Part shown: positions 16,851 to 25,756 of the stretch, one piece after another | Layout: each line of letters starts with the position of its first letter | Numbering within the stretch: the stretch's first letter is position 1 | DNA from: Hominenteromicrobium mulieris | GTDB taxonomy: Bacteria; Bacillota; Clostridia; Oscillospirales; Acutalibacteraceae | Assembly: GCA_021029595.1 (NCBI GenBank) | Contig: JAJJOY010000007.1 | Span: 62,001 to 126,000, forward strand | Reading direction: 5' to 3' | Length of the DNA stretch: 64,000 nt | Notes under the pieces: model-generated | The model's database searches: none | Told to the model about the DNA's origin: nothing | What the model saw: the letters and a program-made list of their open reading frames with translations, nothing else | Position numbers and translations under genes: made by a program

Positions 16851-18922
16851 AACTTGTAATTGCAGAAAAACCGAGCGTCGGGGCGGCGATTGCCGCCGTT
16901 ATGGGCGCGAATGAAAAGCGCAGCGGATATTTTGAGGGCGGCGGCTACCTTGTGTCGTGGTGTATCGGGCATTTGATTAGCCTTGCAGACGCGGCGACCT
17001 ACAATGAACAATTCCGTAAATGGAAGTACGACGATCTTCCCATTGTCCCGCAGGAGTGGCAGTTTATTGTTGCCAGCGGCAAGGAGCAGCAGTTTTCCAT
17101 TCTCAAAGACCTTATGCACCGCAGCGACGTTACCGAGATTATCAATGCTTGCGACAGCGGGCGCGAGGGGGAACTCATTTTCCGCTTTGTCTATGAACAG
17201 GCGAATTGCAAAAAGCCCTTTTCCCGCCTTTGGATTAGCAGCATGGAAGCAAGTGCAATCCGCGAGGGCTTTTCAAATCTCAAAGACGGGCGCGGCTATG
17301 ACAACCTCTATCAATCCGCGCTTTGCAGAGCAAAGGCCGATTGGCTCATTGGCATTAACGCGACCCGCCTTTTCTCTATCCTCTACCATAAAACATTGAA
17401 TGTCGGCAGAGTGCAAACGCCCACCCTTGCTATGCTGGTAAACCGCGACTATGCAATCAGCAGCTTTAAGAAAGAGAAATATCATGTCGTCCGGCTGGAC
17501 GTTGGCGGCGTTGCCGCCCTTTCCGAAAGGCAGGACGACGAAGCGGCGGCGCGGCAGATGAAAGCGGCTTGCGAGAAATCGCAGGCCGTTTGTACTTCCC
17601 TTAAAAAAGAGAAAAAGACCGCAGCCCCGCCGAAACTGTTTGACCTCACCGCCTTGCAGCGGGAAGCAAACCGTTTGTATGGGTTTACGGCGAAACAGAC
17701 CCTTGACTATGCGCAAGCCCTTTATGAAAAACGGCTTTTGACCTATCCCCGCACCGACAGCAAATATATCACTTCCGATATGGAGGGCAGCACAAAGGAA
17801 CTTATCACCGGCCTTTGCGCTGCTCTCCCCTTTATGCAGGGCGTGAAGCTGCAAGCCGACCTTGCGAGGATTTGCGACAACAGCAAAGTAACCGACCATC
17901 ACGCCATTTTGCCGACAGCGGAGTTTGTGAAAACGGGCTTTTCTTCCCTTGCCGAAAGTGAGAAAAAGCTAATGACCCTTGTGTGCGCAAAACTGCTTTG
18001 CGCCGTTGCCGCGCCCTATGAGTATGAAGCGGTTACGGCGGTTTTCACTTGCGGCGGCTATACCTTTACCGCAAAGGGCAGGACGACGCTTTGCGAGGGT
18101 TGGCGCGAGATTGAAAGACTATCCCGCGCCGCGTCCGGGGAACAGGACGAGGACGCAGAGCCGGAAGCGGTTTTACCCCCGCTTGCCGAGGGGCAGACCT
18201 TTGACAATCCGGCAGCGGAGATCTCCGAACGTTACACGCAGCCCCCAAAGGCATTTACCGAAGATACGTTACTTTCGGCTATGGAGAGTGCGGGAAAGGA
18301 GGACACGCCGGAGGACGCGGAGCGCAAAGGGTTAGGCACCACCGCGACGCGGGCGGGTATCATTGAAAAACTCATTAGCGCGGGCTTTGCCGAGCGCAAG
18401 GGCAAAAAGCTAATCCCCACAAAGGACGGGTATAACCTTGTCGCTATTCTGCCCGACAGCCTTACGTCCCCGCAGCTTACGGCAGAATGGGAAACGCGCC
18501 TTACCGGGATTGCAAAGGGCAGCGACAGCCCCGCCGACTTCATGCGCGGGATTGAGGAAATGACAGCGGGGCTTGTCAAGACCTATTCCGCGATTTCCGA
18601 GGATAAAGCGAAGCTGTTTACCCCACAGCGGGAAGCAATCGGCACTTGCCCCCGTTGCGGCGCGGCGGTTTACGAGGGCAAGAAAAACTTTTACTGCTCC
18701 GACAGGGCTTGCAGCTTTGTGATGTGGAAGAATGACCGCTTTTTTGAGCAGCGCAAAAAGGCTTTCACAAAGGCGATTGCCGCCGCCCTTTTGAAAGACG
18801 GAAAGGTAAAAATCAAAGGTATGTACTCGACCAAGACGGGAAAGACCTTTGACGGAGTTGTGCTGCTTGCCGACACAGGCGGCAAGTATGTAAACTTCCG
18901 CGTCGAGCAGAACCGAAAATGA
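16847..18922 (+). CDS. topB: DNA topoisomerase III (type IA)
   Basis: 691 residues. N-terminal TOPRIM (KLVIAEKPSVGAAIA... with DSGREGE), active-site Tyr in LLTYPRTDSKYI at about residue 299, and a C-terminal zinc finger CPRCGAAVYEGKKNFYC. Conjugative elements of this class carry their own topoisomerase III, thought to resolve replication or transfer intermediates. Coupled by 4-base overlaps to both neighbours. Intact. Confidence 0.95.
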   Translation: MKLVIAEKPSVGAAIAAVMGANEKRSGYFEGGGYLVSWCIGHLISLADAATYNEQFRKWKYDDLPIVPQEWQFIVASGKEQQFSILKDLMHRSDVTEIINACDSGREGELIFRFVYEQANCKKPFSRLWISSMEASAIREGFSNLKDGRGYDNLYQSALCRAKADWLIGINATRLFSILYHKTLNVGRVQTPTLAMLVNRDYAISSFKKEKYHVVRLDVGGVAALSERQDDEAAARQMKAACEKSQAVCTSLKKEKKTAAPPKLFDLTALQREANRLYGFTAKQTLDYAQALYEKRLLTYPRTDSKYITSDMEGSTKELITGLCAALPFMQGVKLQADLARICDNSKVTDHHAILPTAEFVKTGFSSLAESEKKLMTLVCAKLLCAVAAPYEYEAVTAVFTCGGYTFTAKGRTTLCEGWREIERLSRAASGEQDEDAEPEAVLPPLAEGQTFDNPAAEISERYTQPPKAFTEDTLLSAMESAGKEDTPEDAERKGLGTTATRAGIIEKLISAGFAERKGKKLIPTKDGYNLVAILPDSLTSPQLTAEWETRLTGIAKGSDSPADFMRGIEEMTAGLVKTYSAISEDKAKLFTPQREAIGTCPRCGAAVYEGKKNFYCSDRACSFVMWKNDRFFEQRKKAFTKAIAAALLKDGKVKIKGMYSTKTGKTFDGVVLLADTGGKYVNFRVEQNRK

Positions 18923-19287
18923 TAAGGCTTGATGAAAAGCAATACCGCGCCGTAAAGAAAATGACCCGCGCCGCTTGTGCAAACAACGATTGCGGGAATT
19001 GTCTGCTGCTGGACGACGGGGAAACTTGCGTTTGTGTGCAGAGTATCAGCTATTCGCTGCTATGCCGCTATTTCCGCGAAGCGGTATTACCCGCCGACAG
19101 GCAGCTTTGCGAACAGATCACCCGCAGCGGGGAAACCGATTTGAAGCGTTGCGCGGTATGCGGCAGCACGTTTGCGGCGGGCAGCAACCGGGCGAAATAC
19201 TGCCCCGATTGCGCGGCAAAGATACGCCGCAGACAGAAAGCCCAAAGCGAGAGAAACAGGCGTTTACGGATAAAAACAACTACATAG
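18919..19287 (+). CDS. Cysteine-rich VLP domain protein
   Basis: 122 residues with the conserved NNDCGNCLLLDDGETCVCVQSISYSLLCRYFREAVLPAD block (seen as CGNCLLLDDGETCVC then FREAVLPAD) and a second zinc-finger-like CAVCGSTF...YCPDC. Common in Tn1549-like ICEs next to topB. Metal binding likely, role unknown. ATGA overlap with topB. Confidence 0.85.
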   Translation: MIRLDEKQYRAVKKMTRAACANNDCGNCLLLDDGETCVCVQSISYSLLCRYFREAVLPADRQLCEQITRSGETDLKRCAVCGSTFAAGSNRAKYCPDCAAKIRRRQKAQSERNRRLRIKTTT

Positions 19288-19384
19288 CAAGCACAGCAAA
19301 CGAGTACCCGTTTGCGAGAAATGCCCGCGCTTCCCATAGAGAGCGCGGGCATTTTGCTTGTTGGGATAGTCCCAAACCCTTATA
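19284..19384 (+). repeat. oriT-like repeat, copy 1 (with inserted hairpin)
   Basis: Shares about 65 bases with the reverse complement of 24819-24886. It has a GCAAACG/CGTTTGC hairpin, then TTGGGATA-TCCCAA and CCCTTATA. Unlike copy 2 it contains an extra 33-base hairpin (ATGCCCGCGCT/AGCGCGGGCAT, 19321-19352), which may serve as terminator for the upstream gene. Confidence 0.75.
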
Positions 19385-19412
19385 TGACCGAGAAAGGACG
19401 TGATGAAAGAAT

Positions 19413-22400
19413 ATGCCGTATTCCTCATACGACCATGACAAATTAGAAGCCGCCGAAACCATGCGGATAGAACGCCGGATATATTTTGAAGCAAAGGACA
19501 GGGAGATTGCCCCTTATGCTTCCTTGCCGATTGCGCAGCTACTTTCCATGCGCAGCGAAAGCGCGGCGGCAGAACAGGCGATTTTTGACGACCTTAAAGA
19601 ACGCGCCGCCGCATGGGAAGAACAGGCGGGAAGAACGCTTTTGCTGGATAAAACACTTGAATATGTGAGAACGCCGCACGTCCAGCACACCGCTAACGAG
19701 TGGCAGACCACCGAGCATAACCGCCATATTCGCAGCAACCGGGTATATCAGATGAATTACTACATTTACGAGAATACCCGCTACGACAAAGAAGCGCAGA
19801 AATCTATCCCGTATTCATGGACGCTTACATGGAGCGTGCGCACCAACAGCCCAAGCAGAACCCAAGCGAAGATTGCCGGACAAGATAGAAAGGTTTTCAC
19901 CGACAAGGCAGCTATGGAAAAGTATCTGAATGGGCGTATCAAAGCGTATGACCGCTTGTTTACGGAAATCTCCCCGCCTATCCCGCAGGAGTACGCCGAC
20001 TATTTCAAAGTAAACGGTATGCTCATGCCGGACTACACCATAGAGGGCGAAGAACCCCCGCAGCAGCAACAGGCGGCAGCTATCCCCGAAAATACCGGGC
20101 AGGAAAAGGAGCGTGAACACATGAGCGAACAGTTTTCTATTATGATAGGCAACCGCAGCCGCTTTGACGCGGGCGACCCCGGCGGCTATTGGTTGGATAT
20201 GCCCGCCACAAAGGAGCAGTTGCACGAAGCTATGCGGAACGTCGGCATTACCGCCGACAACCCGCAGGATTTTTCCATTCGCGGCTATTCCGACGACCCG
20301 GAGAAACATATTGCCTTGCCTTATGAAATGGTATGCGCCGCCGACGTGGACGAACTCAATTTTCTTGCGGCGCGGCTCGAACAGCTTGACCCCGCCGAGG
20401 TTGGCAAGCTGAACGCAGCTTTGCAGCAGAAAAACGGGCTTGCAAATATTGGACAGGTAATTGACTTCACCTACAACGTGGATTTTTACGTCCATATCCC
20501 CGAAGTACATAACTACCACGATTTGGGCGACTATTACTTAAATCAATCCGGCATGGTACAAATGCCCGAAGAATGGAAAGGCGGCATTGACCTTTCTACT
20601 TTTGGCAGGAACGCTGCCGCGCAGGAAAAAGGCGCGTTTACCGAGTACGGCTATATCGTGGAAAGCGGCGACGAGTGGGAACGGCAGTTTGAGGGGCGCG
20701 AAGTGCCGGAAGAATACCGCATTATGAGTTACCCGCAGCCGGAGCGCGGCGAACAGGACAAAGCCTATATGGACGCAGCCGAAACGCAGCAAGCAGACGC
20801 ACAGGCCGCAGAGCCGCAGCAGCCCCGCCCCGTCGTCCCCATTATCCTTACTTCCGAAAAGCCCGCCGAAAAGGTAAAGGAGATCACCGCGCGTTTGGAA
20901 CAGGGCGTACAGGCGATTTTTGACAGCGACCGCTACAAAGAGTTTCTAACCGCTATGTCAAAGTTCCATGATTATAGTTTGAATAACACTATCCTAATTG
21001 CTATGCAGGGCGGCAATTTGGTAATGGGCTTCCGTCAATGGGAAAAGGAGTTTGACCGCCATGTAAAGAAAGGCGAGAAAGGCATTAAAATCTTTGCCCC
21101 CGCGCCCTACAAGGTGAAAAAGCTGGTTGATAAAATCGACCCCGAAACGAGAAAGCCCATGCTTGACCGCGAGGGAAAAGTGGTAAAGGAAGAAAAGGAA
21201 ATCACCGTCCCCGCCTTTAAGGTTATAACCGTCTTTGATATTTCGCAGACCGAGGGCAAGGAGTTTCCCGACCTTTCCGTTAAACCGCTGCTTGCCGATG
21301 TGGAGCAGTACGAGGATTTTTTCGCCGCCCTTGAAAAAGCGTCCCCCGTCCCGATTGCATTTGAGCAGATCACAAACGGCGCAAATGGGTATTTCAGTTT
21401 GACCGACAAGCGTATTGCAATCAAAGAGGGCGTGAGTGAATTACAGGCGGTAAAGACCGCCATTCACGAAATCGCCCATGCGAAGCTGCACGACGTAGAC
21501 TTAAACGCCCCGCCGGAGCAGCAAAACCGCGTTGACCGCCATACCTGCGAGGTAGAAGCGGAAAGCGTCGCTTATACGGTTTGCCAGCATTTCGGCCTTG
21601 ATACTTCCGATTACTCTTTCGGCTATGTGGCTGGTTGGAGCAGCGGCAAGGAAATGACCGAGTTAAAAGCGTCCCTTGAAACAATACAGACCACCGCAAA
21701 GGAACTCATTACCGAGATTGAGGGGCATTTTACCGAGTTGCAGCAGCAGCGGCAAGCCGAGCAGGAGCAGGGCGATACCTTTTCCATTTATCAGTTAAAG
21801 CGCGGGGACGAAACAAGGGACTTGCGCTTTGAGCCTTATGACCGTCTGCAAGCGGCTGGACTTACCATTGACCGGGTAAATTATGAACTCGTCTATACTG
21901 CACCGCTTACAAAGGATATGACGCTGGGCGACATTTGGGAAAGGTTTAATATCGACCACCCCGCCGACTTTAAGGGGCATAGCCTTTCCGTTTCCGACAT
22001 TGTTGTGCTTCATCAGAACGACGAGGACACCGCCCACTATGTAGACAGTATCGGTTTTCAGCAAGTGCCGGAGTTTTTGCAGGAGCAGCAGACCCCCGTA
22101 TTTGACAAGCTGCCGCCCGAACAGCAGCAAGCCTTGTCCGACACCGTACAAGACACTTTGCAAATGCTGGTTGACGCAGACAAGCGGATTTATGGCGACG
22201 TTACGGGCAAGACCCTTGAAGCAATCGCGGCGCAAGGATATTCCTACAAGGACGGGCAGCTTGAAAAGCAGCAGCCGGAAGCGACCCCCGACAGCCTTTT
22301 GACGGGTGAAACCGTTAGAACGCCGAGGGGCAATTTTCATATTACCGATATGAGCCGTGAACAGATCGAAGCGGCGGGATTTGGTTTTCACCATGCGTCG

Positions 22401-22760
22401 GAGGACGGGAAGTATCTCATTATGGGGAATGGCACACAGGCTTATGCCATAGCCGCCGAGCAGCCGCAGCGGGATAATCCCTTAAAGCACGTCGAGGACA
22501 CCATAGAGCAGAACGACAACAATTTTGACGGGCTTATCAACAATACGCCGCAAACGCCCACCGTTGCAGATTTTGAGCAGCGGGCAAAGGCGGGGGAAGC
22601 GATTTCCGTTACCGACCTTGCAAAAGCGGTAAAAGCCGAGAAACGGGAACAGCCGCAGAAAAAACCGTCCATTTTGAAGAAGCTGGACGAATACAAGAAA
22701 CAGGCGGCGCAGCAGCCGAAAGATAAACAGAAAGAGCATAAAAAGGATTTGGAGGTTTGA
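19413..22760 (+). CDS. Multidomain anti-restriction protein: ArdA + ArdC-like/zincin + DUF4316
   Basis: 1115 residues. An N-terminal region (1-235) holds a conserved domain typical of these ICE proteins. ArdA-like domain follows at about 237-400 (FSIMIGNRSRFDAGDPGGYW..., acidic DNA mimic). An ArdC-type ssDNA-binding domain lies near 470-620 (FHDYSLNNTILIAMQ, GFRQW), then a zincin site HEIAH at about 685-689 with a downstream Glu in CEVEAESVAY. YodL-like and DUF4316-like segments end the protein. ArdA inhibits type I restriction enzymes and ArdC-type proteins protect incoming ssDNA, so this is probably the anti-restriction package. An internal in-frame start is noted in findings. Confidence 0.85.
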   Translation: MPYSSYDHDKLEAAETMRIERRIYFEAKDREIAPYASLPIAQLLSMRSESAAAEQAIFDDLKERAAAWEEQAGRTLLLDKTLEYVRTPHVQHTANEWQTTEHNRHIRSNRVYQMNYYIYENTRYDKEAQKSIPYSWTLTWSVRTNSPSRTQAKIAGQDRKVFTDKAAMEKYLNGRIKAYDRLFTEISPPIPQEYADYFKVNGMLMPDYTIEGEEPPQQQQAAAIPENTGQEKEREHMSEQFSIMIGNRSRFDAGDPGGYWLDMPATKEQLHEAMRNVGITADNPQDFSIRGYSDDPEKHIALPYEMVCAADVDELNFLAARLEQLDPAEVGKLNAALQQKNGLANIGQVIDFTYNVDFYVHIPEVHNYHDLGDYYLNQSGMVQMPEEWKGGIDLSTFGRNAAAQEKGAFTEYGYIVESGDEWERQFEGREVPEEYRIMSYPQPERGEQDKAYMDAAETQQADAQAAEPQQPRPVVPIILTSEKPAEKVKEITARLEQGVQAIFDSDRYKEFLTAMSKFHDYSLNNTILIAMQGGNLVMGFRQWEKEFDRHVKKGEKGIKIFAPAPYKVKKLVDKIDPETRKPMLDREGKVVKEEKEITVPAFKVITVFDISQTEGKEFPDLSVKPLLADVEQYEDFFAALEKASPVPIAFEQITNGANGYFSLTDKRIAIKEGVSELQAVKTAIHEIAHAKLHDVDLNAPPEQQNRVDRHTCEVEAESVAYTVCQHFGLDTSDYSFGYVAGWSSGKEMTELKASLETIQTTAKELITEIEGHFTELQQQRQAEQEQGDTFSIYQLKRGDETRDLRFEPYDRLQAAGLTIDRVNYELVYTAPLTKDMTLGDIWERFNIDHPADFKGHSLSVSDIVVLHQNDEDTAHYVDSIGFQQVPEFLQEQQTPVFDKLPPEQQQALSDTVQDTLQMLVDADKRIYGDVTGKTLEAIAAQGYSYKDGQLEKQQPEATPDSLLTGETVRTPRGNFHITDMSREQIEAAGFGFHHASEDGKYLIMGNGTQAYAIAAEQPQRDNPLKHVEDTIEQNDNNFDGLINNTPQTPTVADFEQRAKAGEAISVTDLAKAVKAEKREQPQKKPSILKKLDEYKKQAAQQPKDKQKEHKKDLEV

Positions 22761-22764
22761 TAGC

Positions 22765-22974
22765 ATGAATACCCGCTTTACCATTGAGGAAGAAAACATT
22801 GTTGCGATCTACGCCGAGGACAGCCGGGAAACAACGCTTGAAAATATCCTTGCCGCCATGCCCTACATGGACGAGGATATGCGCCAGCTTGCCGCCGCAG
22901 CGGTGAACAAGCTGCAAGCCATGACGGACAGCGAGTTTTCCGAAAGGGAGTTTATCTTGACCGACGAGGAATAG
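22765..22974 (+). CDS. Transposon-transfer assisting family protein (TTRAP)
   Basis: 69 residues (NTRFTIEEENIVAIYAEDSRE..., ending EREFILTDEE), matching the small TTRAP family of conjugative elements. GGAGG precedes the ATG. Last gene before the operon terminator. Molecular role unknown. Confidence 0.8.
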   Translation: MNTRFTIEEENIVAIYAEDSRETTLENILAAMPYMDEDMRQLAAAAVNKLQAMTDSEFSEREFILTDEE

Positions 22975-22982
22975 CCCATAGA

Positions 22983-23034
22983 GAACAGGGGCGCGGTTGC
23001 CGATTTCCGGCACCGCGCCCCTGTTCTTTTTTTG
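22983..23034 (+). terminator. Strong terminator of the transfer operon
   Basis: A 15-bp GC-rich stem (GAACAGGGGCGCGGT with its complement) followed by eight Ts. Confidence 0.92.
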
Positions 23035-23038
23035 TCCT

Positions 23039-23064
23039 TGCGTGGACAATTAGAAAGCCGTTTT
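23039..23064 (-). repeat. 26-bp repeat, copy B (inverted with 4372-4397)
   Basis: Exact reverse complement of the copy at 4372-4397. It lies directly behind the transfer-operon terminator and beyond the 3' end of the convergent relaxase gene, so the pair brackets the rightward transfer operon. No gene in 23035-23175. Confidence 0.85.
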
Positions 23065-23175
23065 TGCGGGTTTGAATATACTTTATCGTCTATGTCGTTT
23101 TCATGCGCTGGAAGCCGCAGAAACACAGGCGTTTTCAGCCCTTAACATTCCACTTGCCACCCCATGTTTTGCGCC

Positions 23176-24510
23176 TTATCGCTCCTGCTCCCGCGCCCTG
23201 CTTTGGGACGGGTAAAGAATACTATCGACGTTCTTTTTGACAACGCCGTATTCCTGCATTTGCTTCTTGGCTTGCCGATAATCTTCATACAATTTGGTTT
23301 TCCTGTCGTTTAAGCTTCTATACTCCTTGCGCAGCGCGGCGAGATCGGGCAGCTTCTTTATCTGCATTTCCTTTAATGCCCTTGCCGCAGCTTCAAACAG
23401 GATAATTTCGCTTTCATGCCCCCGCAGATACTTTTCCTTGTCCGGCGATTTTCGGTATTCATCGTAAATCGGTTTTAACTGTCGGTATGTGGTGGTGTGC
23501 TTGATAAGCAGCGACAAATCAGACATACGCTGTTCCACTTCCTTAACCGCCTTTGCCGCCGCGTCATGGGCGGTCATAATATCCGCAATTTTGCTTTCAA
23601 GGTCGCTATAATATTCAATCTTGTTTTCGGTCAAGAAGTTCATGCTTTTCGCAGCCTGTTTCAGATTATGGATTTTCGCCCACCGTTCATAGCCCGCCGA
23701 TTGTTGGGCTTTGATACTGTTTTCAAGATCGACGACAAGCCGGATTTTCTTATCTTCCCGCAGCGTTTTTGTTTTGGCAACATACACGCCCTTGATACGC
23801 TCCTTTATCGCTTCTTCCGTATAGGCCGCGCCGAGCGTCTTTGTGCGGGTAAACCGTTCCTGTCCGGCAGCGCGAAAGGAAATGTATTTGCCCTGTTTGA
23901 TTTCATACCCCATTTCCTGCAAGCGGCGCAGCAGTTCGTCAAAATCTTTCACTTGGGGAATGAGAGTATCTATCGCCGTTTTCAGCTTTGCTTTGTAGCT
24001 TGTCCCTTGCTTTTCGGCGGTGTATTCTGCATAGCTTTTTCCCTTGTCCTGTCCCGGTACGACGACGGATAGCCCATGCTCTTTACATATCCTGTCGCTG
24101 GTGCGCCGGATAAAGTGATAGCTTTGCTTGTTGGAATGGTACTTTTTGTAGTCAACGAAGCTAACCGCGTTGAAAATCAAGTGATTATGCAGATGGTCTT
24201 TATCGACGTGAGTTGTCAAAACAAACTCATACTTGCCGCCTAATACCGCCCCGGCAAGTTCCATGCCGATTTTGTGCGCTTCTTCCGGTGTGGTTTCTCC
24301 CACCGCAAAGGATTGTATCAAGTGCCGCCCTAAATGTGTGCCGCGATCTCCGGCAGCTTCCCGCGTCCATGCAAACTCAATATCGGCGGTTTCCAGCCCG
24401 CAGCCGAAAGAGGACGCAAGCAGCTTCCCGTCTGTCTTTTCGGGATTTAAGATATAGTCTATCGCAGCCTTTAAGGTTGATTTAATAGGGTGCGTCTTTG
24501 TAACCGCCAT
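23176..24510 (-). CDS. MobA/VirD2-type relaxase
   Basis: 444 residues. The histidine motif HVDKDHLHNH at about 101-110 is the metal-binding site of MOBP-like relaxases. Catalytic Tyr is probably in AIDYILNPEKT near residue 19. The C-terminal half is lysine-rich coiled coil. Nicks oriT and pilots the strand through the channel. Reads opposite to the transfer operon and overlaps mobC by 40 bases. Confidence 0.93.
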   Translation of the reverse strand: MAVTKTHPIKSTLKAAIDYILNPEKTDGKLLASSFGCGLETADIEFAWTREAAGDRGTHLGRHLIQSFAVGETTPEEAHKIGMELAGAVLGGKYEFVLTTHVDKDHLHNHLIFNAVSFVDYKKYHSNKQSYHFIRRTSDRICKEHGLSVVVPGQDKGKSYAEYTAEKQGTSYKAKLKTAIDTLIPQVKDFDELLRRLQEMGYEIKQGKYISFRAAGQERFTRTKTLGAAYTEEAIKERIKGVYVAKTKTLREDKKIRLVVDLENSIKAQQSAGYERWAKIHNLKQAAKSMNFLTENKIEYYSDLESKIADIMTAHDAAAKAVKEVEQRMSDLSLLIKHTTTYRQLKPIYDEYRKSPDKEKYLRGHESEIILFEAAARALKEMQIKKLPDLAALRKEYRSLNDRKTKLYEDYRQAKKQMQEYGVVKKNVDSILYPSQSRAREQER

Positions 24511-24800
24511 ATCTCGTCCACCGCCTTTTTAATGTCCTCTATATCCTGCCTGTAAACCGTCCCCGTCGCATTGGCGCGTTTTGCAATTTGGTTGATGTTC
24601 CGGCTTACCGCTTGCAGTTCCCGGATATATGCTTTTGTGTCGCTTCGGTCAACGACAAGAATATACCCGTCTATCGCCATTTTACGGAAGTATGCCCCAT
24701 ACTGCTTTATGGGAAGCTGCTTCATCTTCTCGTCGATCAGCCGCTTTTCTTCTTCCGTAACGTAAAACTTCATCTGTATATTTCTCTTTCGGTTTTCCAT
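24471..24800 (-). CDS. mobC: Mobilization protein MobC
   Basis: 109 residues. Ribbon-helix-helix-like N-terminus (KRNIQMKFYVTEEEKRLIDEKMKQ) and the conserved LQAVSRNINQIAKRANATG segment identify MobC, a relaxosome DNA-binding protein that helps the relaxase open oriT. Immediately downstream of the oriT-like repeat. Confidence 0.92.
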   Translation of the reverse strand: MENRKRNIQMKFYVTEEEKRLIDEKMKQLPIKQYGAYFRKMAIDGYILVVDRSDTKAYIRELQAVSRNINQIAKRANATGTVYRQDIEDIKKAVDEIWRLQRRTLLNQP

Positions 24801-24818
24801 TTCCGCACCGCCTTTCGG

Positions 24819-24886
24819 TATAAGGGTTTGGGATTATCCCAACAAGCATTTTCCGCAAACGGGTACTCGTTTGCTGTGCTTGCTAT
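24819..24886 (-). other. Candidate origin of transfer (oriT), copy 2
   Basis: Immediately upstream of mobC. On the minus strand: hairpin GCAAACGAGTACCCGTTTGC, then palindrome TTGGGATAATCCCAA, then ACCCTTATA. Inverted repeats followed by a unique nick-like stretch next to mobC-relaxase are the normal oriT layout. Nick site not known. Confidence 0.65.
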
Positions 24887-24944
24887 CTACTCCATACCCC
24901 CACCGAAAGGCGGTATTTGTTGCGCGTTCCTTTGATTTTGGACG

Positions 24945-24979
24945 CAAAAAAAGATTGCAGCCGCCATGCGCTGCAATCT
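24945..24979 (-). terminator. Terminator of the XRE regulator gene
   Basis: AGATTGCAGC / GCTGCAATCT stem followed by a T-run on the minus strand. Confidence 0.85.
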
Positions 24980-25001
24980 CCCGATTTCTCATATTGTGAG
25001 G

Positions 25002-25364
25002 TTAATCCTCTGCTTTTTCGACTTCCGTTATCTCCCTTGCTGTTGCGGTTACAATCCGTATGCCTTTATCGCTCATACCGTCCAGCAGCGCGTCAAGCTG
25101 CCGCCGCCCGGTGGATTTCTCCGCATTGCTGTTCGGGAAGAAAAATTGATCTACCGAAATATGATACCGGGTTACAAGGTCATAGAATACCTGTAAACTC
25201 GGCTGTTGTCCCTTGTTCTCGATATTCGCAAGGTAGCGCGGGGAAATATATAACTCGTCGCTTACCTTTTTGCGGCTCTCGCCGTATTCATTTCTCGCGG
25301 CTTTTATAGCTGCCCCGAAAGCCTTAAAGTCGTACAATGGTACGGGTCTTTTTGCCATTTTCAT
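25002..25364 (-). CDS. XRE-family helix-turn-helix regulator
   Basis: 120 residues. HTH at about 17-70 (FGAAIKAARNEYGESRKKVSDELYISPRYLANIENKGQQPS). The C-terminal part (QLDALLDGMSDKGIRIVTATAREI) is typical of ICE regulators. Start could be ATG 25364 or 25358; the second has better spacing to AGGGTG. Divergent from the leader-peptide promoter at 25452. Probably controls ICE mobilisation. Confidence 0.88.
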   Translation of the reverse strand: MKMAKRPVPLYDFKAFGAAIKAARNEYGESRKKVSDELYISPRYLANIENKGQQPSLQVFYDLVTRYHISVDQFFFPNSNAEKSTGRRQLDALLDGMSDKGIRIVTATAREITEVEKAED

Positions 25365-25451
25365 TCACCCTGTTACATTTTACAGTTCACCTTTCTTTTT
25401 GGATATGTCCACACAATTCATATCATTAGGTTAAATACTTCCTGTTGTGTA

Positions 25452-25480
25452 TTGACAGTAGACTGATTTTCTGATAAAAT
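25452..25480 (+). promoter_or_regulatory. Promoter of the leader peptide/KTR/Cfr-like cassette
   Basis: TTGACA (25452-25457), 17-base spacer, TAAAAT (25475-25480): near consensus. Base composition turns AT-rich from here to about 26.97 kb. Confidence 0.85.
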
Positions 25481-25508
25481 AAAATTTATGTAAAAGGAGG
25501 CGGCGTTT

Positions 25509-25535
25509 ATGTTGCATAGCATGCGTATTAGATAA
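25509..25535 (+). CDS. Leader peptide MLHSMRIR
   Basis: Eight codons and a stop, with GGAGG 8 bases upstream. The sequence resembles macrolide-sensing leaders such as ErmDL (MTHSMRLR...) and the mef/msr leader (MTASMRLR): the Arg-x-Arg pattern at the end is the known macrolide-dependent ribosome arrest motif. It is followed at once by a terminator hairpin, so it most likely controls the downstream genes by attenuation. Comparison is from memory of these leaders; stalling here is untested. Confidence 0.75.
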   Translation: MLHSMRIR

Positions 25536-25605
25536 GCATTGAAAAAAAGGATTTTCCCATTTTCAACATGGGCTTTTTTGTCATGCTTATTTTGCGGATG
25601 CTATA
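25517..25605 (+). promoter_or_regulatory. Transcription attenuator behind the leader peptide
   Basis: Terminator: CCCAT/ATGGG stem (25556-25560 with 25568-25572) followed by C and six Ts. Competing pairings: leader bases ATAGCAT (25517-25523) can pair with ATGCTAT (25598-25604), and AAGCAT (25534-25539) with ATGCTT (25583-25588). A ribosome stalled on the leader would change which helices form. Confidence 0.65.
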
Positions 25606-25686
25606 CAAAAAACTAACGACGTATAGATATAGTATAGACATAGTGCAAGCTATGCCTTAGTTTTGTTGTACTGCTCTGTGCATTAT

Positions 25687-25732
25687 AAATGCAGGTCAAT
25701 GCTCATGTTGAGGATTGACCTGCATTTTTTTG
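25687..25732 (+). terminator. Second hairpin with T-run before the KTR gene
   Basis: Perfect 14-bp stem (AAATGCAGGTCAAT and complement) with a 13-base loop, followed by a seven-T run. It would be a further attenuation point upstream of the KTR gene at 25757. Confidence 0.8.
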
Positions 25733-25756
25733 TGTAAAAAGGACGAGTGAAATATA

